From Paenibacillus humicus NBRC 102415 (GTDB lineage Bacteria; Bacillota; Bacilli; Paenibacillales; Paenibacillaceae), in contig NZ_BIMD01000015.1 of assembly GCF_004000905.1 (NCBI RefSeq), positions 36,583 through 100,582 of the forward strand: DNA of 64,000 bases, written 5' to 3'. The position numbers and the translations under genes were made by a program. The notes below the pieces were generated by a model that was not told the DNA's origin, made no database searches, and worked only from the letters and a program-made list of their open reading frames with translations. Positions 1-7,360 of this stretch are shown here, in pieces. Each line of letters begins with the position of its first letter. Position 1 is the first letter of the stretch.

Positions 1-2
1 AC

Positions 3-296
3 GATTTCGTCGCCCGTTACGGCGGCGAGGAGCTTGCCGTCATCTTTACGGACCGGGCCGCAGAGAAGTCCCTTCATATTTTGGAGGCGATGCAGACCAA
101 GATTTCTTCGGCCGTATACGACAAGCTTGGTACCCGCCGCATTACGGTGAGCATCGGTTTCTCCTCTTATGCGGACGAAGGCAAGGAGAATTTCTTTGCC
201 CGAACCGACAAAGCCCTCTATGCCGCCAAATCCTCCGGCAAAAACCGCATCATCATCGCGGAAGAAGCCGAAGTGGCTCAAGCAAGCTTTTCTTGA
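3..296 (+). CDS. GGDEF-domain protein (diguanylate cyclase), C-terminal part only
   Basis: The reading frame is already open at the window edge, so the true start lies upstream. The first visible residues contain RYGGEEL, the GGEEF-type active-site signature of diguanylate cyclases, which make c-di-GMP from two GTP. It is followed by the conserved tail pattern ISIGFSSY-like (here VSIGFSSYADEG) and DKALYAAKSSGKNR, the usual end of a GGDEF domain. The gene ends with TGA and is followed directly by a terminator. The signature is intact, so the domain is probably catalytic, but the N-terminal sensor part cannot be seen. Confidence 0.9.
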   Translation, partial: DFVARYGGEELAVIFTDRAAEKSLHILEAMQTKISSAVYDKLGTRRITVSIGFSSYADEGKENFFARTDKALYAAKSSGKNRIIIAEEAEVAQASFS

Positions 297-305
297 ATGA
301 CCCTA

Positions 306-347
306 CAGCCCTGTTGCCGCCCGAAAGGCGGCATGGGGCTGTTTTTT
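306..347 (+). terminator. Rho-independent terminator after the GGDEF gene
   Basis: An imperfect GC-rich hairpin (CAGCCC...GCCGCC, CGAAA loop, GGCGGC...GGGCTG) is followed by six T. It lies 9 bases after the GGDEF stop codon. Confidence 0.85.
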
Positions 348-505
348 CAGCTTGAAAAAAGGATGCCTGGCGGCAGCCCCAAGTTCATCCGTTCCCGAGG
401 CTCCTCCTCTTGGCAGCTCCGAATCCGCGCCCATACCAAAAAAGACGCCGGTCACCTGAGAACCGCTCCGAGCGATTCACCGGGACTAGCGTCTGAATCA
501 ACCAA

Positions 506-1639
506 TTAGTTCTGCATGACGAAGTCGCGTTCAGCGTGCTCCCCGTCGTGGAAGACACGAAGAATGTCGTAGCGCGTATTGCGCTGAGCAGGAATCTTGC
601 CCGCCTCCCGGATATACTGGAGAATGAGCTCGATGTTGACCTTGTGGGTCGTGCCCGCCGCGGACACGACGTTCTCCTCCAGCATCGTGCTGCCGAAGTC
701 GTTGACTCCGTACGAGAGCGACTGCTTGCCGATCTCCGGCCCCATCGTCACCCAGCTCGCCTGCATGTTCGGGATGTTGTCCAGCATGATCCGGTTGATG
801 GCCACCATTTTGAGGTATTCTTCCGGCTTGGATTTCTCCCGCTTGAGGTTCGTATTGTCCGGCTGGAACGGCCACGTAATGAAGGCCAGGAAGCCGGGAG
901 AAGGATATCCGAGCGCCTTGCACTCGTCCTGCGCTTCGCGGACGCGAAGCATATGCAGGGCCCGCTCCTCCATCGATTCCCCGAATCCGTACACCATCGT
1001 CGCCGTCGTGTTCATGCCGTTGCGCCAAGCCGCCTTCATCGTATCCATCCAGTCGGTCCAGGAGCCCTTCAGGCGGCTGATCTTGCGGCGGGTGCGGTCG
1101 TCCAGAATCTCGCCGCCGCCGCCCGGCAAGGAATCGAGTCCCGCCTCATGCAGTTTCAGCAGCGTCTCGTCCAGCGACAAGCCGGAGAGCACCTTCATCT
1201 TCTGGATTTCCGCCGGCGAGAAGCTGTGCATGGTCACTTCAGGGAAACGGTCCTTGATCTTGCGCAGAATATCGAGATAGTACTGGAAAGGCAGATCGGG
1301 GTTGACCCCTCCCTGCATCAGAATCTCGTCGCCGCCGACATCGACCGTCTCCTGGATTTTCTGCAGGATCGTCTCGTCCGGCAGCACATAGCCTTCCTTC
1401 GAGCCCGGAGGGCGGTAGAAGGCGCAGAAACGGCAGTATACGTCGCAAATATTGGTGTAATTGATGTTGCGTCCGATGTTGAACGTCACGATCGGCTCGG
1501 GATGCCTGCGCACCATGAGCTCATTTGCGACTCGTCCCATTTTCTCGATTTCGTCCGATTCCAGAAGCACGATGCAGTCCTCGAGACTGATTCTCTCTCC
1601 CTGCAGCGCCTTATCCAGCACGCGGTCCACTTGTTGCAT
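506..1639 (-). CDS. mqnC: Cyclic dehypoxanthinyl futalosine synthase, MqnC
   Basis: This is a radical-SAM enzyme of the futalosine route to menaquinone. It converts dehypoxanthinyl futalosine to its cyclic form. The 377-residue protein carries the radical-SAM triad CDVYCRFC (C65, C69, C72), GGVNPDLP and HSFSPAEI, typical of MqnC/MqnE. An upstream in-frame codon would give 409 residues, but the ATG at 1639 follows AGAGGAGG at good spacing and matches the family N-terminus, so the shorter form is preferred. The gene stands alone here; its pathway partners are not in the window. Two direct repeats lie upstream (1685-1721). Confidence 0.93.
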   Translation of the reverse strand: MQQVDRVLDKALQGERISLEDCIVLLESDEIEKMGRVANELMVRRHPEPIVTFNIGRNINYTNICDVYCRFCAFYRPPGSKEGYVLPDETILQKIQETVDVGGDEILMQGGVNPDLPFQYYLDILRKIKDRFPEVTMHSFSPAEIQKMKVLSGLSLDETLLKLHEAGLDSLPGGGGEILDDRTRRKISRLKGSWTDWMDTMKAAWRNGMNTTATMVYGFGESMEERALHMLRVREAQDECKALGYPSPGFLAFITWPFQPDNTNLKREKSKPEEYLKMVAINRIMLDNIPNMQASWVTMGPEIGKQSLSYGVNDFGSTMLEENVVSAAGTTHKVNIELILQYIREAGKIPAQRNTRYDILRVFHDGEHAERDFVMQN

Positions 1640-1684
1640 CCGGCAGCCTCCTCTATGCAAGCCAGGTCGTTCCCGGCCGTAATT

Positions 1685-1721
1685 GTTCCCGATTTCACAA
1701 AGTACGTTCCTATTTTCACAA
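1685..1721 (-). promoter_or_regulatory. Two 16-bp direct repeats upstream of mqnC, possible operator
   Basis: On the minus strand TTGTGAAAATAGGAAC and TTGTGAAATCGGGAAC occur exactly 21 bp apart, i.e. on the same face of the helix, about 45-80 bp before the mqnC start. TTGTGAA resembles a Rex half-site, but the halves are in direct rather than inverted orientation. The regulator is unknown. Confidence 0.45.
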
Positions 1722-1939
1722 CCTAATCCTAACATGAACTAGGCCCCATCGTCACTCTCCAAAAAGACGATGAATCTCCAGCTACGGTGAGAAGAAGAAG
1801 CTAAAAACCGGCTTGCAGCCTCAAGAACGCTCCACATCGCCTCTCAAGGGCGTTTTGGACCGTTCCCAAATCGGCCCGGCTGTGCCAATAAAGCTCAGAG
1901 TCCACTTCTTATCTGCATACCGATTTATTGAGAAGCCGT
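1722..1939. other. Intergenic stretch between mqnC and metC, nothing recognised
   Basis: Apart from the repeats on its mqnC side and the metC terminator on the other side, no ORF with a ribosome binding site, no RNA gene and no repeat is apparent. Confidence 0.5.
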
Positions 1940-1968
1940 AAAAAGAGCACCGCCGAAAGCGGCGGTGC
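1940..1968 (-). terminator. Terminator of the metA-metI-metC operon
   Basis: On the minus strand a perfect 9-bp stem GCACCGCCG/CGGCGGTGC with a 4-base loop is followed by a T-rich run, just after the metC stop. Confidence 0.9.
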
Positions 1969-1979
1969 CGAAGCTCCGG

Positions 1980-3167
1980 TCAAGCTTCCCGAAGCGCTTC
2001 TTCGAGATCCTCGATCAAGTCGTCGATATGCTCCAGCCCGACCGAATAGCGCAGCAGGCCGTCGCCGATGCCCCGCTGCGCCCGCACCTCGGGAGGCATG
2101 GCCGCATGCGACATCATCGCCGGATAAGAGAGAATGCTCTCCACGCCGCCAAGGCTGACGGCGACGATCGGCAGACGCACCTTGCTGAGCACTTCCTTGG
2201 CCCTCGCCGCGCTGCCGGTGTCGAACGACACGACCGCTCCATAGCCGAGCGACTGGCGCTCATGGACTTGGCGGCCCGGATGATCCGGCAGCCCCGGATA
2301 ATACACGCGGCCGACGCCCGGATGCCGGGACAGCCAGTCCGCCAGTCTCCGCGCGCTGTTCTCGCTCTGGTCCATCCGCGCCTGCAGCGTCTTCATGCCC
2401 CGCATGAGCAGCCAGGCCTCCTGCGGAGCCAGAACCGCGCCAAGGCCGTTCTGGAGGGCGTAGAGGCGCTTGCCGAGCTCCTCGTCGGACGTCACCGCGA
2501 GGCCCGCCAGCACGTCGCTGTGGCCGCCCAGGAACTTCGTGGCGCTGTGCAGCACGATATCGACGCCAAGCTCCAGCGGGCGCTGGTGGTATGGGCTCAT
2601 GAAGGTGTTGTCCACCATCGTCAGCAAACCGTGTTCCTTCGCCCATGACGCCACGGCGGCGATATCCGTAATCTTGAGCGTCGGATTGGACGGAGTTTCC
2701 ATGAAGACGACGCGGGTATTCGGCTTCAGCGCCGCCTTCACCGCGCCCAGATCCGTCATGTCCACGAACGTCGTCTCGATGTTCATTCGGCTGAGAACCG
2801 TCGTCAGGAAGCGATAGGTGCCTCCATAGACGTCTTCCGTCACGATGGCATGATCTCCCGCCGACAGCAGCAGGAAGGCGGTCGAGATGGCCGCCATGCC
2901 GGAGGCGAAGGCGAAGCCGCGGGCGCCTCCCTCCAGCAGCGCGATCGCTTCCTCGACGGCCGCGCGGGTCGGATTGCCCGAGCGGCTGTAGTCATGCCTG
3001 GGCGGGTTGTAGATGTCGTGGTGATGGAACGTCGACGCCTGCACGATGGGCGTGCTGGAGGCGCCCGTGAACTCGTCCACCTCGGAGCCGAAGTGGATCA
3101 GCTTCGTGGCAAAGCGCCGCTTGTCCGCGGCGCGCCCGTTCTCCGACTGCTTGCCCTGTCCGCTCAT
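1980..3167 (-). CDS. metC: Cystathionine beta-lyase, MetC-type PLP enzyme
   Basis: This is a Cys/Met-metabolism PLP enzyme of 395 residues. It would cleave cystathionine to homocysteine, pyruvate and ammonia. The PLP lysine is K211 in HSATKFLGGHSD, and the family motifs YSRSGNPTR, ASGMAAI and GLEHIDDLIEDL are present. The start codon overlaps the metI stop by 4 bases (ATGA), so the two are translationally coupled. Order metA-metI-metC matches the pathway homoserine to O-acetylhomoserine to cystathionine to homocysteine. The beta-lyase call, rather than gamma-lyase or synthase, rests on position and resemblance to Bacillus MetC. Confidence 0.88.
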   Translation of the reverse strand: MSGQGKQSENGRAADKRRFATKLIHFGSEVDEFTGASSTPIVQASTFHHHDIYNPPRHDYSRSGNPTRAAVEEAIALLEGGARGFAFASGMAAISTAFLLLSAGDHAIVTEDVYGGTYRFLTTVLSRMNIETTFVDMTDLGAVKAALKPNTRVVFMETPSNPTLKITDIAAVASWAKEHGLLTMVDNTFMSPYHQRPLELGVDIVLHSATKFLGGHSDVLAGLAVTSDEELGKRLYALQNGLGAVLAPQEAWLLMRGMKTLQARMDQSENSARRLADWLSRHPGVGRVYYPGLPDHPGRQVHERQSLGYGAVVSFDTGSAARAKEVLSKVRLPIVAVSLGGVESILSYPAMMSHAAMPPEVRAQRGIGDGLLRYSVGLEHIDDLIEDLEEALREA

Positions 3168-4333
3168 GCCTGCACACCGCCTTCGATCTCGGTCCGCGCG
3201 GCTTCCAGAGCCTGCCCGAGATCATCGATGAGATCATCCGCATGCTCGATGCCGACCGAGAAGCGCAGCAGCCGGTCGTCCACGCCTACCGCGCGGCGGA
3301 TCTCCTCCGGAATGTCCGCATGCGTCTGGACGGCCGGGTACGTCATCAGCGACTCGACGCCGCCGAGGCTTTCGGCGAAGGCGATGAGCCTGATATGGCG
3401 CAAAATCGGCTCGACGTAGCGGGCATCCTTGACTTTGAAGGAGAAAATGCCCGTGTTGCCGGAGGACTGCCGGTTCTGGATCTCATGGCCGGGGTGATCC
3501 TTGAGGCCCGGATAGAACACTTCCGCGACAGCGGGATGCCCTTGAAGATATTCCGCCAGCCGCGTGGCGTTGTATTGATGGCGCTCCATGCGCAGGGCGA
3601 GCGTCTTCATGCCTCTCATCAGCAGCCAGGAATCCTGGGGCCCGAGCACCGCCCCGATGGAGTTGTGCAGAATGCCCATTTCCTTCGACAGCTCCTCGCC
3701 CTTGGTGACGATGAGTCCGGCGAGGACGTCGTTGTGTCCGCCCAGATACTTGGTCGCGCTGTGGATGACGATATCCGCGCCGAGCTCCAGCGGGCGCTGG
3801 AAGAACGGCGTCAGCAGCGTATTGTCCACGATCGTCAGCAGGCCCTTGTCCTTGGCCCAGCCGCATACCGCCTTGATGTCCGTCACCATCATGAGCGGAT
3901 TGGTAGGCGTCTCGATCAGCACCGCCTTCGTCTCCGGACGGCGCAGCTTCTCCATCCCCTCGATATCGTTCGTATCGATGTAGGAGGTTGTGACGCCGAA
4001 GCGGGACATGATCCGCTCCAGCAGCCTGTAGGTGCCGCCATACAGGTCGAGGGAGACGATGAGATGATCCCCTTGGCTGAACATGGCGAAGATCGTCTGC
4101 AGGGCGGCCATGCCGGAGCTGCAGGCGAACGCGGCGTCGCCGGATTCGAGCTCTGCGGCGGCTTCCTCCAGGACGCTGCGGGTCGGGCTCTTGGTGCGGG
4201 CGTAGTCGAATCCGGTGCTCTGGCCGAGGCGCGGGTGCCGGTAGGCGGTCGCTTGGTAGATGGGATAGCTGATCGATCCGGTGACCGGCTCTTCGATGGA
4301 TCCGATTTGGGCAAGGCGGCTTTCGATCTTCAT
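3164..4333 (-). CDS. metI: Cystathionine gamma-synthase / O-acetylhomoserine thiolyase, MetI
   Basis: This PLP enzyme of 389 residues joins O-acetylhomoserine with cysteine (or sulfide). The PLP lysine is K195 in HSATKYLGGH; YARTKSPTRSVLEE and GVESLMTYPAVQTHADIP are typical of MetI. The start at 4333 (MKIESRLAQIG) is chosen because it follows GAAGGAG and matches family N-termini; an in-frame codon 29 residues upstream lacks a binding site. It is paralogous to the next gene, metC, and overlaps it by 4 bases. It is co-transcribed from the SAM-riboswitch promoter before metA, 64 bp after the metA stop. Confidence 0.9.
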   Translation of the reverse strand: MKIESRLAQIGSIEEPVTGSISYPIYQATAYRHPRLGQSTGFDYARTKSPTRSVLEEAAAELESGDAAFACSSGMAALQTIFAMFSQGDHLIVSLDLYGGTYRLLERIMSRFGVTTSYIDTNDIEGMEKLRRPETKAVLIETPTNPLMMVTDIKAVCGWAKDKGLLTIVDNTLLTPFFQRPLELGADIVIHSATKYLGGHNDVLAGLIVTKGEELSKEMGILHNSIGAVLGPQDSWLLMRGMKTLALRMERHQYNATRLAEYLQGHPAVAEVFYPGLKDHPGHEIQNRQSSGNTGIFSFKVKDARYVEPILRHIRLIAFAESLGGVESLMTYPAVQTHADIPEEIRRAVGVDDRLLRFSVGIEHADDLIDDLGQALEAARTEIEGGVQA

Positions 4334-4397
4334 GGGCTGCTGGCTCCTTCGCTTCAATAAAGTAGGATGAATGGGTTCGAACGGCCGGATTCCGGAC

Positions 4398-5315
4398 TTA
4401 TATATGGGCTCCGAGATCAAACGGCGTCTGCTGGTAGACGTAGTAGTTCAGCCAGTTGGAGTACAGCAGGTTGGCATGCGCCCTCCAGGTGGACAGAGGC
4501 TTGCGGGACGGATCGTCGCCGGGATAATAGTTGACCGGCAGGGCGATCTCCATGCCTTTGGCGACGTCGCGGTCGTATTCGTACTTGAGCGTCTCCGGAT
4601 CGTATTCGGAATGGCCGGTGACGAAAATCTGGCGCCCGTCCTTGGAAGCGACGAGGTATACGCCGGCATCCGGCGATTCCGACAGGATGTCGAGATCGGC
4701 TATGCCCTCGATATCCTCGCGGCGGACCTCCGTGTGGCGCGACTGCGGCACGAAGAACAGCTCGTCGAAGCCGCGCAGCAGGTTGACGCCGCGCTTCTCC
4801 ACCGTGTGCGGAAACACGCCGAAGATCTTCCGGTCCAGATCGTACTTGGGCACGCCGTAATGATGGTACAGGCCGGCCTGGGAGGCCCAACAGATATGGA
4901 ATGTCGAAGTCACGTGGCTGCGGCTCCAGTCCATGATGTCCTTGAGCTCTTCCCAGTAGTTCACATCCTCGAATGCCATCTGCTCCACCGGAGCGCCGGT
5001 GATGACCATGCCGTCGAAATAGAGATGGGCGATCTCGTCGAACGTCTTGTAGAACGATTGCAGATGGTCCGACGACGTATTCTTGGACGTATGCGTGCGC
5101 GGATGCAGCAGGACGGCCTCCACCTGCAGCGGCGTATTGCCGATGAGGCGGAGCAGCTGCGTCTCCGTCGTTTCCTTGTTCGGCATCAGGTTGAGGATTG
5201 CGATCCGCAGCGGGCGGATATCCTGATGGTAGGCGACGCTTTCGTCCATGACGAATATATTCTCTTCCGCCAGAACCTCCTTGGCGGGCAAATGGTCGGG
5301 TACTTTGATCGGCAT
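4398..5315 (-). CDS. metA: Homoserine O-acetyltransferase, MetA
   Basis: MetA activates homoserine for methionine synthesis. The 305-residue protein has the catalytic Cys C142 in [19 protein letters not shown] and the GHSEYDP region. Residue 111 is Glu (GAPVEQMAF). In characterised MetA enzymes Glu at this position goes with acetyl-CoA use and Gly with succinyl-CoA use, so this enzyme should make O-acetylhomoserine, in agreement with the neighbouring MetI. The start at 5315 follows AAGGAGTGAC. A longer in-frame ORF runs back through the riboswitch terminator and is not real. It is the first gene of the met operon. Confidence 0.93.
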   Translation of the reverse strand: MPIKVPDHLPAKEVLAEENIFVMDESVAYHQDIRPLRIAILNLMPNKETTETQLLRLIGNTPLQVEAVLLHPRTHTSKNTSSDHLQSFYKTFDEIAHLYFDGMVITGAPVEQMAFEDVNYWEELKDIMDWSRSHVTSTFHICWASQAGLYHHYGVPKYDLDRKIFGVFPHTVEKRGVNLLRGFDELFFVPQSRHTEVRREDIEGIADLDILSESPDAGVYLVASKDGRQIFVTGHSEYDPETLKYEYDRDVAKGMEIALPVNYYPGDDPSRKPLSTWRAHANLLYSNWLNYYVYQQTPFDLGAHI

Positions 5316-5383
5316 GCCTGTCACTCCTTTTTCATGAATTGGACGGTATCGCAGGGGTCGGGGCCACAGGCGCCGCTGCATGC

Positions 5384-5416
5384 AAAAAGACCCCTTCTCG
5401 CGCTTGAGAAAGGGTC
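5384..5416 (-). terminator. Expression-platform terminator of the SAM-I riboswitch
   Basis: On the minus strand GACCCTTTCTC/GAGAAGGGGTC forms a strong stem followed by five T. It lies between the riboswitch aptamer and metA, as expected for premature termination when SAM is bound. Confidence 0.88.
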
Positions 5417-5443
5417 GCAGGGTCGTATCGACGGAAACACATG

Positions 5444-5570
5444 CGCCTCTCTCATCTCCCAGACACGCCGCTGCCGCACGCGCATCCGCAAGAATTAGCA
5501 CCGTGCGTTCGCACGCCGGTTGCCGGGCTTCATCGGGCTGGTCCCTCCGCCTACTCTTGATAAGAAAGTA
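5444..5570 (-). ncRNA. SAM-I (S-box) riboswitch controlling metA-metI-metC
   Basis: Read on the minus strand, all landmark blocks of the S-box aptamer appear in order: CTTATCAAGAG, GGCGGAGGGA followed by CCAGCCC, GATGAAGCCCGGCAACC, CGGTGCTAATTCTTGC and GATGAGAGAGGCG. A terminator hairpin follows. By the known mechanism SAM binding stabilises the terminator and switches the methionine operon off. Confidence 0.96.
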
Positions 5571-5605
5571 TCGATATTCAATTTGGCCATTCGGCTTCTG
5601 TACCT

Positions 5606-5635
5606 ACAATACTGGATACCTGGGCGGGCCGTCAA
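5606..5635 (-). promoter_or_regulatory. Sigma-A promoter of the met operon
   Basis: On the minus strand TTGACG and TATTGT are separated by 18 bp. Transcription would begin a few bases upstream of the riboswitch aptamer. Confidence 0.75.
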
Positions 5636-5678
5636 GAAGCGAATTGCATCCAGCAGCGCCGCTCGAAAATATTTCCCA

Positions 5679-5707
5679 TTGCTAAAACCGGCAGAAACGG
5701 ATAAAAT
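5679..5707 (+). promoter_or_regulatory. Sigma-A promoter of the NCS2 permease gene
   Basis: TTGCTA and TAAAAT are separated by 17 bp. The transcript would have a leader of about 125 bases containing two hairpins. Confidence 0.65.
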
Positions 5708-5719
5708 CAACGAAGTTTT

Positions 5720-5790
5720 GTCCGCTTGCACCCGTACGGCGGCTATAGCTGCCAGGCAAGCGGAATGTCGCGGCGACAAGGGCGGAATGG
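5720..5790 (+). other. Structured leader of the permease mRNA
   Basis: The leader contains the 8-bp stem TCCGCTTG/CAAGCGGA enclosing a smaller hairpin GGCGGC/GCTGCC, followed by TGTCG/CGACA. No known riboswitch consensus (purine, PRPP, guanidine) and no PyrR-binding consensus was recognised. Function is unknown. Confidence 0.4.
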
Positions 5791-5839
5791 AGCCTGTCTG
5801 CCGTTTTCCTTCACGAACAAATCGAGAAAAAGGGGCGTC

Positions 5840-7153
5840 ATGAATTTGAAGCGTGAAATCGGAGTATTGGAAAGGCCGCCGCTCGGCCCGGGCCTTCTCC
5901 TCAGCCTGCAGCATCTGTTCGCCATGTTCGGATCAACCGTGCTTGTGCCCAACCTGCTCGGTGTAAACCCGGCGATCTGCCTGCTCATGAACGGCATCGG
6001 CACCTTGTTCTACATCCTCCTGACCAAAGGCCGCATCCCGGCTTACCTCGGCTCCAGCTTCGCCTTCATCGGACCGGCAATGGGGGTCATCACCGCCAAT
6101 GCTTCCGGCGGAGGCTACGCGGCAGCGCTCGGCGGCTTCATCGTAGCGGGCATCGTCTTTTCGATCGTCGCCCTCATCGTGCAGGCGGCGGGCACGGGAT
6201 GGATCCATGTCGTCTTTCCGCCGGCGGCGATGGGCGCCATTGTCGCCGTCATCGGGCTTGAGCTCGTACCCGTCGCCGCGCGCATGGCCGGCTGGATCGC
6301 CCCGGACGCGGCGACGGCGGCCTCTTGGACTCCCGATACGAAAGTCATCGCCCTATCCGTCATCACGCTTCTCGTCACCGTCCTCGGCTCCGTCCTCTTC
6401 CGCGGCTTCCTGAAGATCATTCCGATTCTGATCGGCATCGTCACCGGTTATGTCGTCGCTTATTGCATGGGAATGACGGGCGAAGCGGCCAAAAAAATCG
6501 CAGCAGCCGACTGGTTCCAGCTTCCGCATGTGACGACTCCGGTGCTGGACTGGAACGCGATCGCCATCATCCTGCCGGCTGCCTTCGTCGTCATCGCCGA
6601 GCATGTCGGCCATCTCGTCGTCACCGGCAACATCGTGAAGAAGGACCTGTCCAAGGATCCCGGCCTGCACCGCTCGCTGCTCGGCAACGGCCTCAGCACG
6701 ATCGTATCGGGCTTCGTCGGAGCGACGCCGAACACGACCTACGGCGAGAACATCGGCGTGCTCGCCATCACCCGCGTCTACAGCACCTTTGTCATCGGCG
6801 GCGCGGCAGCCATCGCCATCCTGCTCTCCTTCCTCGGCAAGTTCTCGGAGCTCATCGCCAACATTCCGCCGGCGGTCATGGGCGGCGTCTCCCTGCTGCT
6901 GTTCGGAGTCATCGCGGCTTCCGGACTGCGCATCCTGATCGAGGAGAAGGTCGATTACAGCCGGCCGTCGAACCTGTTCCTGACGACAGTCGTGCTTGTG
7001 ACCGGCCTCAGCGGCGTGACGCTCAAGTTCGGCGACTTCTCCATCTCCGGCATGGCTTTAGCAACCGTCGTAGCGGTCGTGTTCAGCCTGCTGTTCAAGC
7101 TGTTCGAAGTGACCGGCCTCTCCAACGAAAAGGATGGGGCGGAAGGGCACTAA
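5840..7153 (+). CDS. NCS2-family nucleobase permease (uracil or xanthine type)
   Basis: This 437-residue integral membrane protein belongs to the nucleobase:cation symporter-2 family. The visible signatures are LLSLQHLFAMFGSTVLVP near the N-terminus, AYLGSSFAFI, GLELVPVA and a NTTYGENIGV loop, which are closest to UraA/PyrP uracil permeases. About a dozen hydrophobic segments span the protein. The ATG at 5840 follows an AAAAAGGGG binding site; an upstream in-frame ATG lies in the structured leader. It is transcribed divergently from the met operon. Substrate (uracil versus xanthine/guanine) is inferred from family signatures only. Confidence 0.85.
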   Translation: MNLKREIGVLERPPLGPGLLLSLQHLFAMFGSTVLVPNLLGVNPAICLLMNGIGTLFYILLTKGRIPAYLGSSFAFIGPAMGVITANASGGGYAAALGGFIVAGIVFSIVALIVQAAGTGWIHVVFPPAAMGAIVAVIGLELVPVAARMAGWIAPDAATAASWTPDTKVIALSVITLLVTVLGSVLFRGFLKIIPILIGIVTGYVVAYCMGMTGEAAKKIAAADWFQLPHVTTPVLDWNAIAIILPAAFVVIAEHVGHLVVTGNIVKKDLSKDPGLHRSLLGNGLSTIVSGFVGATPNTTYGENIGVLAITRVYSTFVIGGAAAIAILLSFLGKFSELIANIPPAVMGGVSLLLFGVIAASGLRILIEEKVDYSRPSNLFLTTVVLVTGLSGVTLKFGDFSISGMALATVVAVVFSLLFKLFEVTGLSNEKDGAEGH

Positions 7154-7174
7154 TCGTATCTTTTTCAAGGATGG

Positions 7175-7219
7175 AAAGAGTTTCCGCGGCTGTTTATCAG
7201 CCTTGGAAGCTCTTTTTTT
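7175..7219 (+). terminator. Terminator after the permease gene
   Basis: The stem AAGAGTTTCC...GGAAGCTCTT with an inner hairpin is followed by seven T. Confidence 0.85.
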
Positions 7220-7313
7220 GCTTTCCGGCCGAGGCGGCTTTTCCGCCGCCATCTCCGATTTCCATCTGATTAATCGACCGATTTAGCCGGTATCCCGCCC
7301 CTTGCTGGGCGCC

Positions 7314-7339
7314 TTAAAATGTAAGTGCTTACATTTTAA
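7314..7339. promoter_or_regulatory. Perfect 26-bp palindrome, LacI/CcpA-like operator before the xyloglucanase
   Basis: TTAAAATGTAAG and its exact complement CTTACATTTTAA flank a central TG. The core TGTAAGTGCTTACA resembles LacI-family and catabolite (cre) operators, with TG replacing the usual central CG. It lies 21 bp before the GTG start, so a bound repressor would block transcription or early elongation. A sugar-responsive LacI-family regulator is the likely partner; none is encoded nearby. Confidence 0.7.
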
Positions 7340-7360
7340 ATCGGACAAGGGAGGTCTATC

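Noticed and set aside
536..1726. 396-codon plus-strand frame opposite mqnC
   Set aside because: Antisense shadow of a clear radical-SAM gene; Arg/Val-rich with no family features.
5316..5501. N-terminal extension of metA
   Set aside because: It is inside the SAM riboswitch and its terminator.
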